In this document: one piece after another, positions 31,166-38,964 of the stretch | Numbering within the stretch: the stretch's first letter is position 1 | How the letters are laid out: the number at the start of each line of letters is the position of its first letter | Assembly (NCBI RefSeq): GCF_013266695.1 | Contig: NZ_JABRXF010000001.1 | Coordinates: forward strand, 186,001 to 250,000 | Source of the DNA: Hongsoonwoonella zoysiae | Lineage (GTDB): Bacteria; Pseudomonadota; Alphaproteobacteria; Rhizobiales; Stappiaceae | DNA length: 64,000 nt | Direction: 5' to 3' | Notes under the pieces: model-generated | The model's database searches: none | What the model was told of the DNA's origin: nothing | What the model saw: only the letters and a program-made list of their open reading frames with translations | Made by a program: the position numbers and the translations under genes

Positions 31166-32194
31166 TCATGAGGGCCGCCCACCTTTTGCGGGATACGTTC
31201 CTCCGACAACGCTTGCCCTGCCCCCGCTCACGGCCTTGCGCATGGCGGCCTCGGCAACGGCAAGGTCCTGCAGGCCTACACCCGTACCGTCGAAAAGGGT
31301 AATCTCATTGTCGTTCGCGCGCCCCGGATGTATGCCATTGATGACGTCGCCAAGCGGCGTGATATCGGCTTCGGCAACGAGGCCTGCGGCCACCGCGTGC
31401 TGCGCCTCGCCGATGGAAATCGACTGGGCGACCTCATCGGTGAAGAGGCGCGCTGCGGTGACAAGCGCGGCGTCCACCTCCTGCTTGCCCTTCGTATCCG
31501 TTCCCATGCAGGCGATATGCGTGCCGGGCTTCACCCATTCCCCGCGTAAAATCGGTTCGAAGGACGAGGTGATGGTGATGATGACATCAGCCTGCCGGCC
31601 CAGCTCTTTCAGCGTGACGCTTTCGAAGGATAGTCCCAGTTCCGCGGCCACTGATGAAAGATACTCCAGCTTATCCGGGCTGCGGTTCCAGGCGACGACC
31701 TTCTCGAACCCGCGCATTTCAGCGGCAGCTCGCAACTGAAAAGCCGACTGGTGCCCTGCGCCGACGATGCCGAGAACCTTCACGTCTTCGCGGGCAAGAT
31801 GAGCGATGGAAACGGCGGACGCCGCCGCTGTGCGCACGGCTGTCAGATAATTCCCGCCGACGACAGCCTTGAGGCGGCCCGTGTCGGGATCGAACAGCAG
31901 CACGGCGGACTGGTGGTTTGTAAGCCCGCGCGCAGCGTTTCCCGGCCAGTAGCCGCCGGACTTCACGCCCAGCACCATGCCAGAACGGTCGAAGCCGGAC
32001 TTGAAGCCGTAAAGCGCATCGGCATGACCAAGCGCTTCGCGCACGACGGGGAAGTTACGGGCCTCGCCCCGCGCCATTGCCGCGAAAACGCCCTCGACCG
32101 CTTCAAAGGCATCCTGGCGACCGACGAGTTCCTCGCAAATCTCCTCGGACATGATCAGGATTTCGTGCCCACCGGCCGGGCCGACATCATTCAT
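31166..32194 (-). CDS. bhcD: Iminosuccinate reductase of the beta-hydroxyaspartate cycle
   Basis: A 342-aa protein of the ornithine cyclodeaminase/mu-crystallin family (LTNHQSAVLLFDPDTGRLKAVVGGNYLTAVRTAAASAVSIAHLA, then the Rossmann core LGIVGAGHQSAFQLRAA). In the cycle it reduces iminosuccinate to aspartate with NADH. Assignment rests on context: it is last in an operon with BhcC, BhcB and BhcA homologues, where this family member is BhcD. ATG 32194 follows GGAGACGAACG; the open frame extends upstream without similarity. Taken alone it could be called an ornithine cyclodeaminase or ectoine-utilisation EutC. Confidence 0.87.
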   Translation of the reverse strand: MNDVGPAGGHEILIMSEEICEELVGRQDAFEAVEGVFAAMARGEARNFPVVREALGHADALYGFKSGFDRSGMVLGVKSGGYWPGNAARGLTNHQSAVLLFDPDTGRLKAVVGGNYLTAVRTAAASAVSIAHLAREDVKVLGIVGAGHQSAFQLRAAAEMRGFEKVVAWNRSPDKLEYLSSVAAELGLSFESVTLKELGRQADVIITITSSFEPILRGEWVKPGTHIACMGTDTKGKQEVDAALVTAARLFTDEVAQSISIGEAQHAVAAGLVAEADITPLGDVINGIHPGRANDNEITLFDGTGVGLQDLAVAEAAMRKAVSGGRASVVGGTYPAKGGRPS

Positions 32195-32229
32195 CGTTCG
32201 TCTCCTGCATGTAACATCAGAAACCGCGG

Positions 32230-33387
32230 TCAATAGGCCTTGCCGCGCGCGGAAACCGGCCAGAGCGTTTCCACCTTGCCGTCGCGGACGCCAACATACC
32301 AGTCGTGGACATTGCACGTCGGGTCGCAGTGGCCGGGCACCAGCTTCAGCTTCTCGTTGATCTTGAGCACACCGTTCGGGTCGGAGATGACGCCATGCTC
32401 GTCGGAGCACTTGATGTATTCCACGTCGTCACGCCCAAAGACGTAAGGAAGCCCGCTGTCGACGGACTGGGCCTTCAATCCCGCGTCGCAGATCGCCTTG
32501 TCGGGCTTTGCGTGGCTCATCACGGACGTCAGGATGAACAGGGAGTTCTCGAACTCCGATATCCGCTCGCCCTTTTCATCGCGGATACGCTGATAGTCGG
32601 CATCCATGAAAGCGTAGGAGCCGCATTGCAACTCGTTGTAGACGCCGGAATTTCCCTCGAAATAATAGGAGCCTGTGCCGCCGCCGCCGACGATGTCGCA
32701 TTCAAGGCCTTCCGCCTTCAGAAGATCGATGGACTCTTTCACCATGGCGACCGCGATATCGATCTTCTCCTTGCGGTCTTCATAGTTTTCCATGTGCTGC
32801 ATCGCGCCCTGATAAGCCTGGATGCCGGAAAACCTCAGGCCCTCCGCCGCATCGATCGCTTTCGCCAATTCGACGACCGGCTGTCCGGCGGAAACGCCGC
32901 AGCGCCCGGCGCCGCAATCGATTTCGACCAGGCATTCTATGGTCGTTCCGTGCCTGATCGCAGCTGCGGAAAGATCGGCGACATTGTCGATGTCGTCGAC
33001 ACAGACAATCGTCCGCGCACCCAGCTTGGGCAGGCGCGCCAGCCGGTCGATCTTGGCGGCATCCCGCACCTGGTTGGAGACGAGAACATCCTTGATACCG
33101 CCGCGCGCGAAAACCTCCGCCTCGCTCACCTTCTGGCAGCACACACCGACGGCATCGCCAAGCTTTTCCTGCAAAAGCGCGATATCGACGGATTTGTGCA
33201 TCTTTCCGTGAACGCGATGGCGAACGCCCATCTCGCGGCAGAATGCGGCCATCGCCTTGATGTTGCGTTCCAGCGCGTCGAGATCCACCACAAGGCAGGG
33301 CGTCTGGATATCGGCCTCGTCCATGCCCGGAAGTGCCGGGACATCGTAACCGACTTCGAGGTTTTCAAGCTTCGTCTGCATGTTCAT
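32230..33387 (-). CDS. bhcC: beta-Hydroxyaspartate aldolase
   Basis: A 385-aa PLP enzyme of the D-threonine-aldolase (DSD1-like) family that condenses glyoxylate and glycine to erythro-beta-hydroxyaspartate. The barrel starts at IQTPCLVVDLDALERNI, with the PLP Lys62 in RVHGKMHKS. Later features are LVEIDCGAGRCGVSAGQPV, VGGGGTGSYYFEGNSGVYNELQCGSYAFMDADY, and a metal pair in VPGHCDPTCNVHDWYVG near the C-terminus. ATG 33387 has AAGGACGCAGGAC before it. It lies 36 bases upstream of bhcD on the minus strand. Confidence 0.9.
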   Translation of the reverse strand: MNMQTKLENLEVGYDVPALPGMDEADIQTPCLVVDLDALERNIKAMAAFCREMGVRHRVHGKMHKSVDIALLQEKLGDAVGVCCQKVSEAEVFARGGIKDVLVSNQVRDAAKIDRLARLPKLGARTIVCVDDIDNVADLSAAAIRHGTTIECLVEIDCGAGRCGVSAGQPVVELAKAIDAAEGLRFSGIQAYQGAMQHMENYEDRKEKIDIAVAMVKESIDLLKAEGLECDIVGGGGTGSYYFEGNSGVYNELQCGSYAFMDADYQRIRDEKGERISEFENSLFILTSVMSHAKPDKAICDAGLKAQSVDSGLPYVFGRDDVEYIKCSDEHGVISDPNGVLKINEKLKLVPGHCDPTCNVHDWYVGVRDGKVETLWPVSARGKAY

Positions 33388-33404
33388 GTCCTGCGTCCTT
33401 CGCT

Positions 33405-34379
33405 TCACATCCAGGGCAGCTTGTCGAGATCGACATTTCCGCCGGTAATGATCACGCCCACGCGCTTGCCGCGATAGACGGATGGGTTCTTCAGGATCGC
33501 GGCGAGTGGCACGGCGCTGCTCGGTTCCATGACGATTTTCATCCGTTTCCAGATGAGCTTCATCGCATCGATGATTTCCTGCTCGGATACGGTCTGAATG
33601 TCGCTCACGTAATTGGAAACAAAGTGCCAGGTGTATTCCTTGAGCGGCACTTTCAGCCCGTCGGCTACCGTCTGCGGGGCGTCGTCGGCGATAATGTAAC
33701 CGGCACGGAAACTGCGCGCGGCATCGTCCGCCTGTTCGGGCTCGGCGGCGAAGATCTCTGTTTCCGGAGCGATAGTCGAAAGCGTCAGGCAAGTGCCCGA
33801 CACCATGCCTCCGCCGCCGATCGGCGCGATAACAGCGTCAAGCCCAGGAATGTCCTCGACCAGTTCCTTCGAGCATGTGCCCTGCCCGGCGATCACGCGC
33901 GGATCGTTGTAAGGATGCACGAATTCAGCCCCCGTCTCGGCGACGACTTCCGCGAAGACCGCCTCGCGGCTCGACGTCGAAGGCTCGCATTCCACGATCC
34001 TGCCGCCATAGCCGCGCACCGCATCCTTCTTCGCCTGCGGCGCGGTATGCGGCATGACGACGGTGCAGGGAATTCCCCTGCGCCCGGCGGCATAGGCAAG
34101 CGAAAGCGCGTGGTTACCGGAAGAATGCGTGGCAACGCCCTTTTTTGCCGTTTCCTCATCGAGCCCGAAGACGGCGTTCGATGCGCCCCGCACCTTGAAG
34201 GCCCCCGCCTTCTGAAAGTTTTCGCACTTGAAGAAAAGCTCCGCTCCTGCAAGCTCGTTGATCATCGTGCTCGTCAGGACGGGCGTGCGATGGATATGGG
34301 GCTCGATCAGGCGATGCGCGGCAACAACGTCGTCATAGGTCGGCAGCGCCAAAGCCGTTTCGCTCGTTTCGGTTGACAT
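33405..34379 (-). CDS. bhcB: erythro-beta-Hydroxyaspartate dehydratase
   Basis: A PLP fold-II dehydratase of the serine/threonine dehydratase family, about 324 aa. It eliminates water from beta-hydroxyaspartate to give iminosuccinate, the BhcD substrate. The PLP Lys is in NFQKAGAFKVRGASNA (Lys62 from this start). The glycine-rich phosphate loop PIGGGGMVSGT and terminal GGNVDLD are present. Start 34379 is chosen because GAGGG lies six bases upstream; an ATG two codons earlier (34385) is possible. There is only a small gap to bhcA, so the genes are cotranscribed. Confidence 0.9.
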   Translation of the reverse strand: MSTETSETALALPTYDDVVAAHRLIEPHIHRTPVLTSTMINELAGAELFFKCENFQKAGAFKVRGASNAVFGLDEETAKKGVATHSSGNHALSLAYAAGRRGIPCTVVMPHTAPQAKKDAVRGYGGRIVECEPSTSSREAVFAEVVAETGAEFVHPYNDPRVIAGQGTCSKELVEDIPGLDAVIAPIGGGGMVSGTCLTLSTIAPETEIFAAEPEQADDAARSFRAGYIIADDAPQTVADGLKVPLKEYTWHFVSNYVSDIQTVSEQEIIDAMKLIWKRMKIVMEPSSAVPLAAILKNPSVYRGKRVGVIITGGNVDLDKLPWM

Positions 34380-34388
34380 GGTCATCCC

Positions 34389-35579
34389 TCAAGCCGCCTT
34401 GGTCTGAACGAAGCCGCAGCTCGTGCGGTAATATTCCTGCGCCGCGGCCACGCCGGAGCCGATGCGGATCGGAAAGCCGAGGTCGGCCATCGTCATTTCC
34501 GCCGTCGCGATGCCGGAAAGCGCCATGACGTCGGTCATCGAGCCCAGATGCCCGATGCGGAAGACCTTGCCCGCCACCTCGCCGAGGCCGACGCCGAAGG
34601 CAACGCCATATTTCTCTGCCGCATGCGTCACGACCCGCGTGCCGTCGAAGCCGTTTGGCACGAGGATAGCGCTGACGGTATCGGAATAAAGCTTCTGGTC
34701 TTTGGCACAGAGCTTCAGCCCCCAGGCCGAAACCGCCTGCCGCACGCCTTCGGCGATCCGGAAATGCCGCGCGAAGACATTATGCAGCCCTTCCGTTTCA
34801 AGCATGCGGATCGAAAGGTCGAGACCGCGAATGAGGCTTACCGGCGGCGTGTAGGGAAAGCCGCCGCTTTCGTTGAGCTTCAGCATATCGCGGAAGTCGA
34901 AATAGCAGCGCGGACATTTCGCGGAGGACACTGCCAGTTTCGCCTTCGGACTGATGGCGAGGATCGAAAGACCCGCCGGCAACATGAAGCCCTTCTGTGA
35001 TCCGGTGATCGCGATATCGACGCCCCAGTCGTCCATGCGGAAGTCCATCGAGGCGATGGAGCTCACGCCATCGACGAACAGCATCGCCGGGTGGCCGGCC
35101 GCGTCGATCGCTCGGCGCACACCCGCGACATCGCTGCGAACGCCCGTCGCCGTTTCGTTGTGGGTCACGAGAACGGCGCGAATTTCGTGGTTCCGGTCCG
35201 CCACCAGCACCTCTTCGAAGGCTGCGGCAGGCGCGCCCTTGCCCCAGTCCTCCTCAATCGCCTGAACGTTAAGCCCTTGGCGCTGACAGAGGTCGATCCA
35301 GCGGTGAGAGAACATGCCGTGGCGCGCCGCGAGCACCTTGTCGCCCGGCGACAGAGTATTGGTGACGGCCGCTTCCCACGCGCCGGTTCCCGTTCCCGGG
35401 AAGAGCAGCGTTTCGCCCTGCTTGGTCATGAAGATGCGTTTCAGCCCGGATAGCACGGGTGCGAGCATCTCCTGAAACGCGGGCGAGCGGTGATCTATCG
35501 AAGGAAAGTCGATTGCCCTGCGCAACTCTTCGGGAATGTTGGTCGGGCCGGGAATGAAAACCGGATTCTGGGTGGACAT
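34389..35579 (-). CDS. bhcA: Aspartate-glyoxylate aminotransferase
   Basis: A 396-aa fold-I aminotransferase of the serine-glyoxylate/alanine-glyoxylate group. It opens FIPGPTNIPEELRRA and contains PGTGTGAWEAAVTNTLSPGDKVL, HNETATGV, LFVDGVSSIASMDFRMDDWGVDIAITGSQKG (PLP Lys196) and LRIGHLG-type FRIGHLGSMTD. In the cycle it makes glycine from glyoxylate using aspartate. It is the first gene of the bhcABCD operon, with GGAGGCAGGTC just before the ATG. Operator-like palindromes lie upstream toward the divergent regulator. Confidence 0.91.
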   Translation of the reverse strand: MSTQNPVFIPGPTNIPEELRRAIDFPSIDHRSPAFQEMLAPVLSGLKRIFMTKQGETLLFPGTGTGAWEAAVTNTLSPGDKVLAARHGMFSHRWIDLCQRQGLNVQAIEEDWGKGAPAAAFEEVLVADRNHEIRAVLVTHNETATGVRSDVAGVRRAIDAAGHPAMLFVDGVSSIASMDFRMDDWGVDIAITGSQKGFMLPAGLSILAISPKAKLAVSSAKCPRCYFDFRDMLKLNESGGFPYTPPVSLIRGLDLSIRMLETEGLHNVFARHFRIAEGVRQAVSAWGLKLCAKDQKLYSDTVSAILVPNGFDGTRVVTHAAEKYGVAFGVGLGEVAGKVFRIGHLGSMTDVMALSGIATAEMTMADLGFPIRIGSGVAAAQEYYRTSCGFVQTKAA

Positions 35580-35660
35580 GACCTGCCTCCGTAGCGCGCT
35601 TCTCCATTGCGGTCAGCTTGCAAAAAGGCTACCTCGGCGTCACTCAAGGGGCAATTTTTT

Positions 35661-35675
35661 TGAAAAATTTTTTCA
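35661..35675. promoter_or_regulatory. BhcR operator candidate, copy 1
   Basis: TGAAAAATTTTTTCA is a 15-bp palindrome about 82 bases upstream of the bhcA ATG. It matches the copy at 35735 at 14 of 15 positions, which argues for a specific site despite the AT-rich context. Confidence 0.6.
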
Positions 35676-35734
35676 TTTTTTGATTTTCTGGTATATCTTC
35701 CTGAAATGACGTACTTTTTCATTTTTTCATAATT

Positions 35735-35749
35735 TGAAAAATTATTTCA
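35735..35749. promoter_or_regulatory. BhcR operator candidate, copy 2
   Basis: TGAAAAATTATTTCA lies 30 bases before the bhcR ATG and differs in one central base from the copy at 35661. The two centres are 74 bases apart, about seven helical turns, permitting cooperative binding or looping by a tetrameric IclR-type regulator. Confidence 0.6.
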
Positions 35750-35778
35750 TAATACAACGGAAAACAAATGGAGGAGCC

Positions 35779-36594
35779 ATGACAAACCGCACCCGTGGCC
35801 GCCCCAAGGCCTTTCACGACAAATCGCAAGGCGCGATCATCCAGTCGCTCGACCGGGCGCTCGACGTGCTGAAAATCGTCGCCTCCGGTTCGGGCATGTC
35901 ACTGACGGAGATCGCGCGGGCCGGCGACCAGTCGCAGGCGACCTGCTACCGCATCCTGACGACGCTTTCCAAGCACCGGATCGTGGAGTTCGACGAAGCC
36001 AGCCAGCTCTGGCACATCGGGCTTGAGGCGTTTCGCATCGGCATGAGCTTTCTCGGGCGTACCCGGCTTGCAGAGCGAAGCCGCCCGCTCATGCAGCGGA
36101 TCATGAACGAAACCGGCGAGACGGCGAACCTTGCGATCCTCGACCGGAGCGAGGTTATCTTCGTCAGCCAGATCGAAACGCATGAGCCGATTCGTGCATT
36201 CTTCAGGCCCGGAACGCGCGGGCCGGGCCATGCGTCCGGCATCGGCAAGGCGATCATGGCCTTCCTGCCCGAGGAGCAGGTGAAGAAGCTGATGGCCGAT
36301 GATTTGCCGCGCTTCACCGATACGACAATCACCAAGCGGGACGCCTTCATGGCGGAACTTGCAGAAATACACTCGCGCGGCTTCGCCGTCGACAACGAGG
36401 AACGAACGGAGGGCATGCGCTGCATCGCCGCTCCGGTCTTCAATGCCTATGGCGAAGCGGTCGCCGGTGTCTCCCTGTCCGGCCCGTCGGTGCGCGTCAG
36501 GCCGGAAAGGGATCGTGAGTTCGGCGCGCTCATCCGCCGTGCGGCCGATGAGATCACGCGCTCCACCGGCGGCATATTGCCGGTTACGGCATGA
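35779..36594 (+). CDS. bhcR: IclR-family regulator of the beta-hydroxyaspartate cycle
   Basis: A 271-aa IclR-type protein. A winged helix-turn-helix occupies about residues 20-80 (AIIQSLDRALDVLKIVASGSGMSLTEIARAGDQSQATCYRILTTLSKH). The effector domain occupies about 90-260 (LAILDRSEVIFVSQIETHEPIRAFF, GHASGIGKAIMAFLPEEQ, RGFAVDNEERTEGMRCIAAPVF). The divergent position beside bhcA matches the known glyoxylate-responsive BhcR. ATG 35779 follows GGAGGAG. Its last 11 bases overlap the 3' end of the convergent kinase gene. Confidence 0.88.
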   Translation: MTNRTRGRPKAFHDKSQGAIIQSLDRALDVLKIVASGSGMSLTEIARAGDQSQATCYRILTTLSKHRIVEFDEASQLWHIGLEAFRIGMSFLGRTRLAERSRPLMQRIMNETGETANLAILDRSEVIFVSQIETHEPIRAFFRPGTRGPGHASGIGKAIMAFLPEEQVKKLMADDLPRFTDTTITKRDAFMAELAEIHSRGFAVDNEERTEGMRCIAAPVFNAYGEAVAGVSLSGPSVRVRPERDREFGALIRRAADEITRSTGGILPVTA

Positions 36595-38194
36595 GCCTGC
36601 CTGTGCGCGCTGATTTATTGCTGATCTTTTCAAGTTCGCTGCGTTGGCGATGCATGAGGTGAAAGATCTCGTAATCGCGGTCGTAGGCCTTGCGAAGAGT
36701 GCCGTTCGGCACGCGTGTGCGGTAGGGGCGGCGCATGTTCCGGCAGGCTTCGGAAAGGCTGCCGTACATGCCGGCGGCGCAAGAGGCGGCCATAGCGGTG
36801 CCGAGAAGCACGGCATCCTCAGTCTCGCTTTCGCGCACGGTACGCCCCGTGGCATCGGCGTAAAGCTCCATCAGCAGCGGGTTTTTCGTATGTCCGCCGG
36901 TGACATGCAGATATGTGATGTCCATCCCGCCGTCGTTCAGATGATCGAGGATATGGCGCAGGCCCAACGCAATGGATACCGCAGTACGCCAATAAAGCCT
37001 GCACAGCCCATCGAAACTGGCATCAAGCGAAAGCCCGCTGATGACGCCTCTTGCATGGGGGTCGCCGGAGGGCGAGCGGTTGCCATGAAAATCGGGCAGC
37101 ACGTGCAGGTTTGCCGCGAAGTCTTCGCCTGAGCGCAGCCGAAGTTCGCTGATCCGGCGGACGATGCGCTCGTGCATCCGTGCATCCGGCTCTCCGCCCG
37201 CGCCGTGAGTGCGGATGATGTGGTCAAGCAGCGCTCCGGTCGCCGATTGCCCGGCCTCATAAAGCCAGAGGCCGGGCAAGGTAGCCTCGTAGTAAGGCCC
37301 CCAGATACCAGTTGCGAAATGCGCGGAACCCGAAAAACCCATCACGCAACTGGACGTGCCTGCGATCAGCGCAAGGCCGCGCTCGATTTCCCCGTCTTCA
37401 TAGCCGCCAATCACGCCGAGCGAACCCGCAAAGGCATCGATCAGGCCTGCCGCCACGCGACAGTCCGGGCCGAGCCCGAGTTCCGCCGCCGCTTCGGCCG
37501 TAAGCGTGCCTATTGCGGCACCGACCGGAACCGTGCCATGCGGCAGCCCGCCACGCTCGATCAGATCCTCGAGCCCGACTTTCTCGAAGAAATCCTCCTG
37601 CCATCCGCTGTCGTGGGAAAGGTAGGTCCATTTGCTCGTCAGCGTGCAGCGGGAGCGGTCGTCCCGCCCTGTCGCCCGCCACGTCAGGAAATCCGCGAGG
37701 TCGAAAAGCTTCCCGCATTTTTCCCAGGATTGCGGCAGGTTGCGCTTCAGCCATATGAGCTTCGGCGTCTGCATCTCAGGCGACATGACGCCGCCGAGGT
37801 GGTCGAGCACTCGGTGACCTGTCGCGGTGCACTCGTCCGCCTCCGGTATCGCCCGGTGGTCGAACCAGGCGATGGTGTCGCGCGTCATTTCTCCGGACGG
37901 CGAAATGCTGACCTGTTCCCCTTCCCGTCCTCGCGCAACAAGCGAACATGTCGCATCGAAAGCGATGGCGGATATGTCGCCGGGCGTCAGGCCGGATTCC
38001 ATGAGGGCGTTTTTGACCGCCGAGCAGACGCTTGCCCAAATTTCCTCAGAATCATATTCCCCGAAACCTGCTTGCGGCCGGTTGATCGAAATTTCCCGGG
38101 TCGCCCGCCCCTGAAGGTTTCCCGCCGCGTCGAAGATACCCGCGCGTGCACTGGCCGTTCCGACATCCACCGCACAGACGAACGCCCCTTCCAT
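36584..38194 (-). CDS. FGGY-family pentulose kinase (D-ribulokinase-like)
   Basis: A roughly 536-aa sugar kinase. The N-terminal phosphate loop FVCAVDVGTASARAGIFD, the catalytic Asp in TIAWFDHRA and the second-domain motifs (IDAFAGSLGVIGG, LIAGTSSCVMGFS, TGGHTKNPLLMELYADATGRTV) are FGGY. The GTASARAG start and LVARGREGEQ are typical of the pentulose/ribulokinase subgroup rather than XylB. As the last gene of a polyol operon it would phosphorylate the ketose formed by the dehydrogenases (ribulose or xylulose). ATG 38194 is preferred; a TTG at 38212 would overlap the upstream gene's stop. Confidence 0.82.
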   Translation of the reverse strand: MEGAFVCAVDVGTASARAGIFDAAGNLQGRATREISINRPQAGFGEYDSEEIWASVCSAVKNALMESGLTPGDISAIAFDATCSLVARGREGEQVSISPSGEMTRDTIAWFDHRAIPEADECTATGHRVLDHLGGVMSPEMQTPKLIWLKRNLPQSWEKCGKLFDLADFLTWRATGRDDRSRCTLTSKWTYLSHDSGWQEDFFEKVGLEDLIERGGLPHGTVPVGAAIGTLTAEAAAELGLGPDCRVAAGLIDAFAGSLGVIGGYEDGEIERGLALIAGTSSCVMGFSGSAHFATGIWGPYYEATLPGLWLYEAGQSATGALLDHIIRTHGAGGEPDARMHERIVRRISELRLRSGEDFAANLHVLPDFHGNRSPSGDPHARGVISGLSLDASFDGLCRLYWRTAVSIALGLRHILDHLNDGGMDITYLHVTGGHTKNPLLMELYADATGRTVRESETEDAVLLGTAMAASCAAGMYGSLSEACRNMRRPYRTRVPNGTLRKAYDRDYEIFHLMHRQRSELEKISNKSARTGRLMP

Positions 38195-38208
38195 ATGAGC
38201 GACTTCGT

Positions 38209-38892
38209 TCAAAGCGTATGGCCAAGGAGCGCGGGAAGCTCCTCCATGTCGTCGAACACAAGATCAGGCCCCAGCGCCTCCGTCGCTTCGCGCAGGCCGC
38301 TTGGCCCGGCGTGAGCGCCCCCGACAAAGGCGAAGACACGCATTCCCGCACGTTTCGCAGCCTCGATGCCGGCGGGGCTGTCCTCGATCACGACGCAGTT
38401 TTCCGGTGCCGTCTTCATCGCTCGCGCGGCATGAAGGAAAAGGTCCGGCGCAGGCTTTCCGTGTTTCACCATCGTTGCACTGTATAAGTGCGGCTTCAGG
38501 CTTTCCAGTAGGCCCGTGACTTCAAGCGACAATTCTATGCGCTCCGGCTGGCTGGACGAGGCGACGCAACGGCGGAGACCGATCTTTGAAAGTGCCGAGG
38601 CAACTCCGGGAATGGGCTTGAGCTCGCGGCGGAAGCGCTCGTAGAGGCGCGAGCGCATGGCCTCCAAATGGCCGTCGTTCATCGTCAGGCCGAATTCCTC
38701 GCGCATGATCCCGGCGACCGTTGCCATGGATCGGCCGAGGAAGCGGCGATAGGCCGTCTCCTCGTCGATGTGAACTCCCGCCTCGCCGATGATCTCCAGA
38801 AGCACGGCAACGGAAATGGGCTCGGAATCAACCAGCACGCCGTCGCAGTCGAAAATCACCAGTTCCGGCGCGTTGCCTGACATGCTGCTCAC
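38209..38892 (-). CDS. HAD-superfamily sugar-phosphate phosphatase
   Basis: A 227-aa HAD subfamily IA hydrolase. The nucleophile motif is FDCDGVLVDSEPIS (Asp residues 15 and 17 region) with a helical cap. Motif II Ser is in RRCVASSSQPERIELSL, and motifs III/IV are KHGKPAPDLFLHAA and CVVIEDSPAGIEAAKRAGMRV. Resembles beta-phosphoglucomutase/phosphoglycolate-phosphatase-like members that accompany smo/mtlK polyol operons. The exact substrate cannot be read from the sequence. A 72-base gap separates it from mtlK. Confidence 0.83.
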   Translation of the reverse strand: MSSMSGNAPELVIFDCDGVLVDSEPISVAVLLEIIGEAGVHIDEETAYRRFLGRSMATVAGIMREEFGLTMNDGHLEAMRSRLYERFRRELKPIPGVASALSKIGLRRCVASSSQPERIELSLEVTGLLESLKPHLYSATMVKHGKPAPDLFLHAARAMKTAPENCVVIEDSPAGIEAAKRAGMRVFAFVGGAHAGPSGLREATEALGPDLVFDDMEELPALLGHTL

Positions 38893-38964
38893 ACGGGCCC
38901 CTCCTTGCCGCCTGTGATCTTTGCCCTGTCGTCCTCCGGCCCGAAGTCCATGCCGCGTCTCCCT

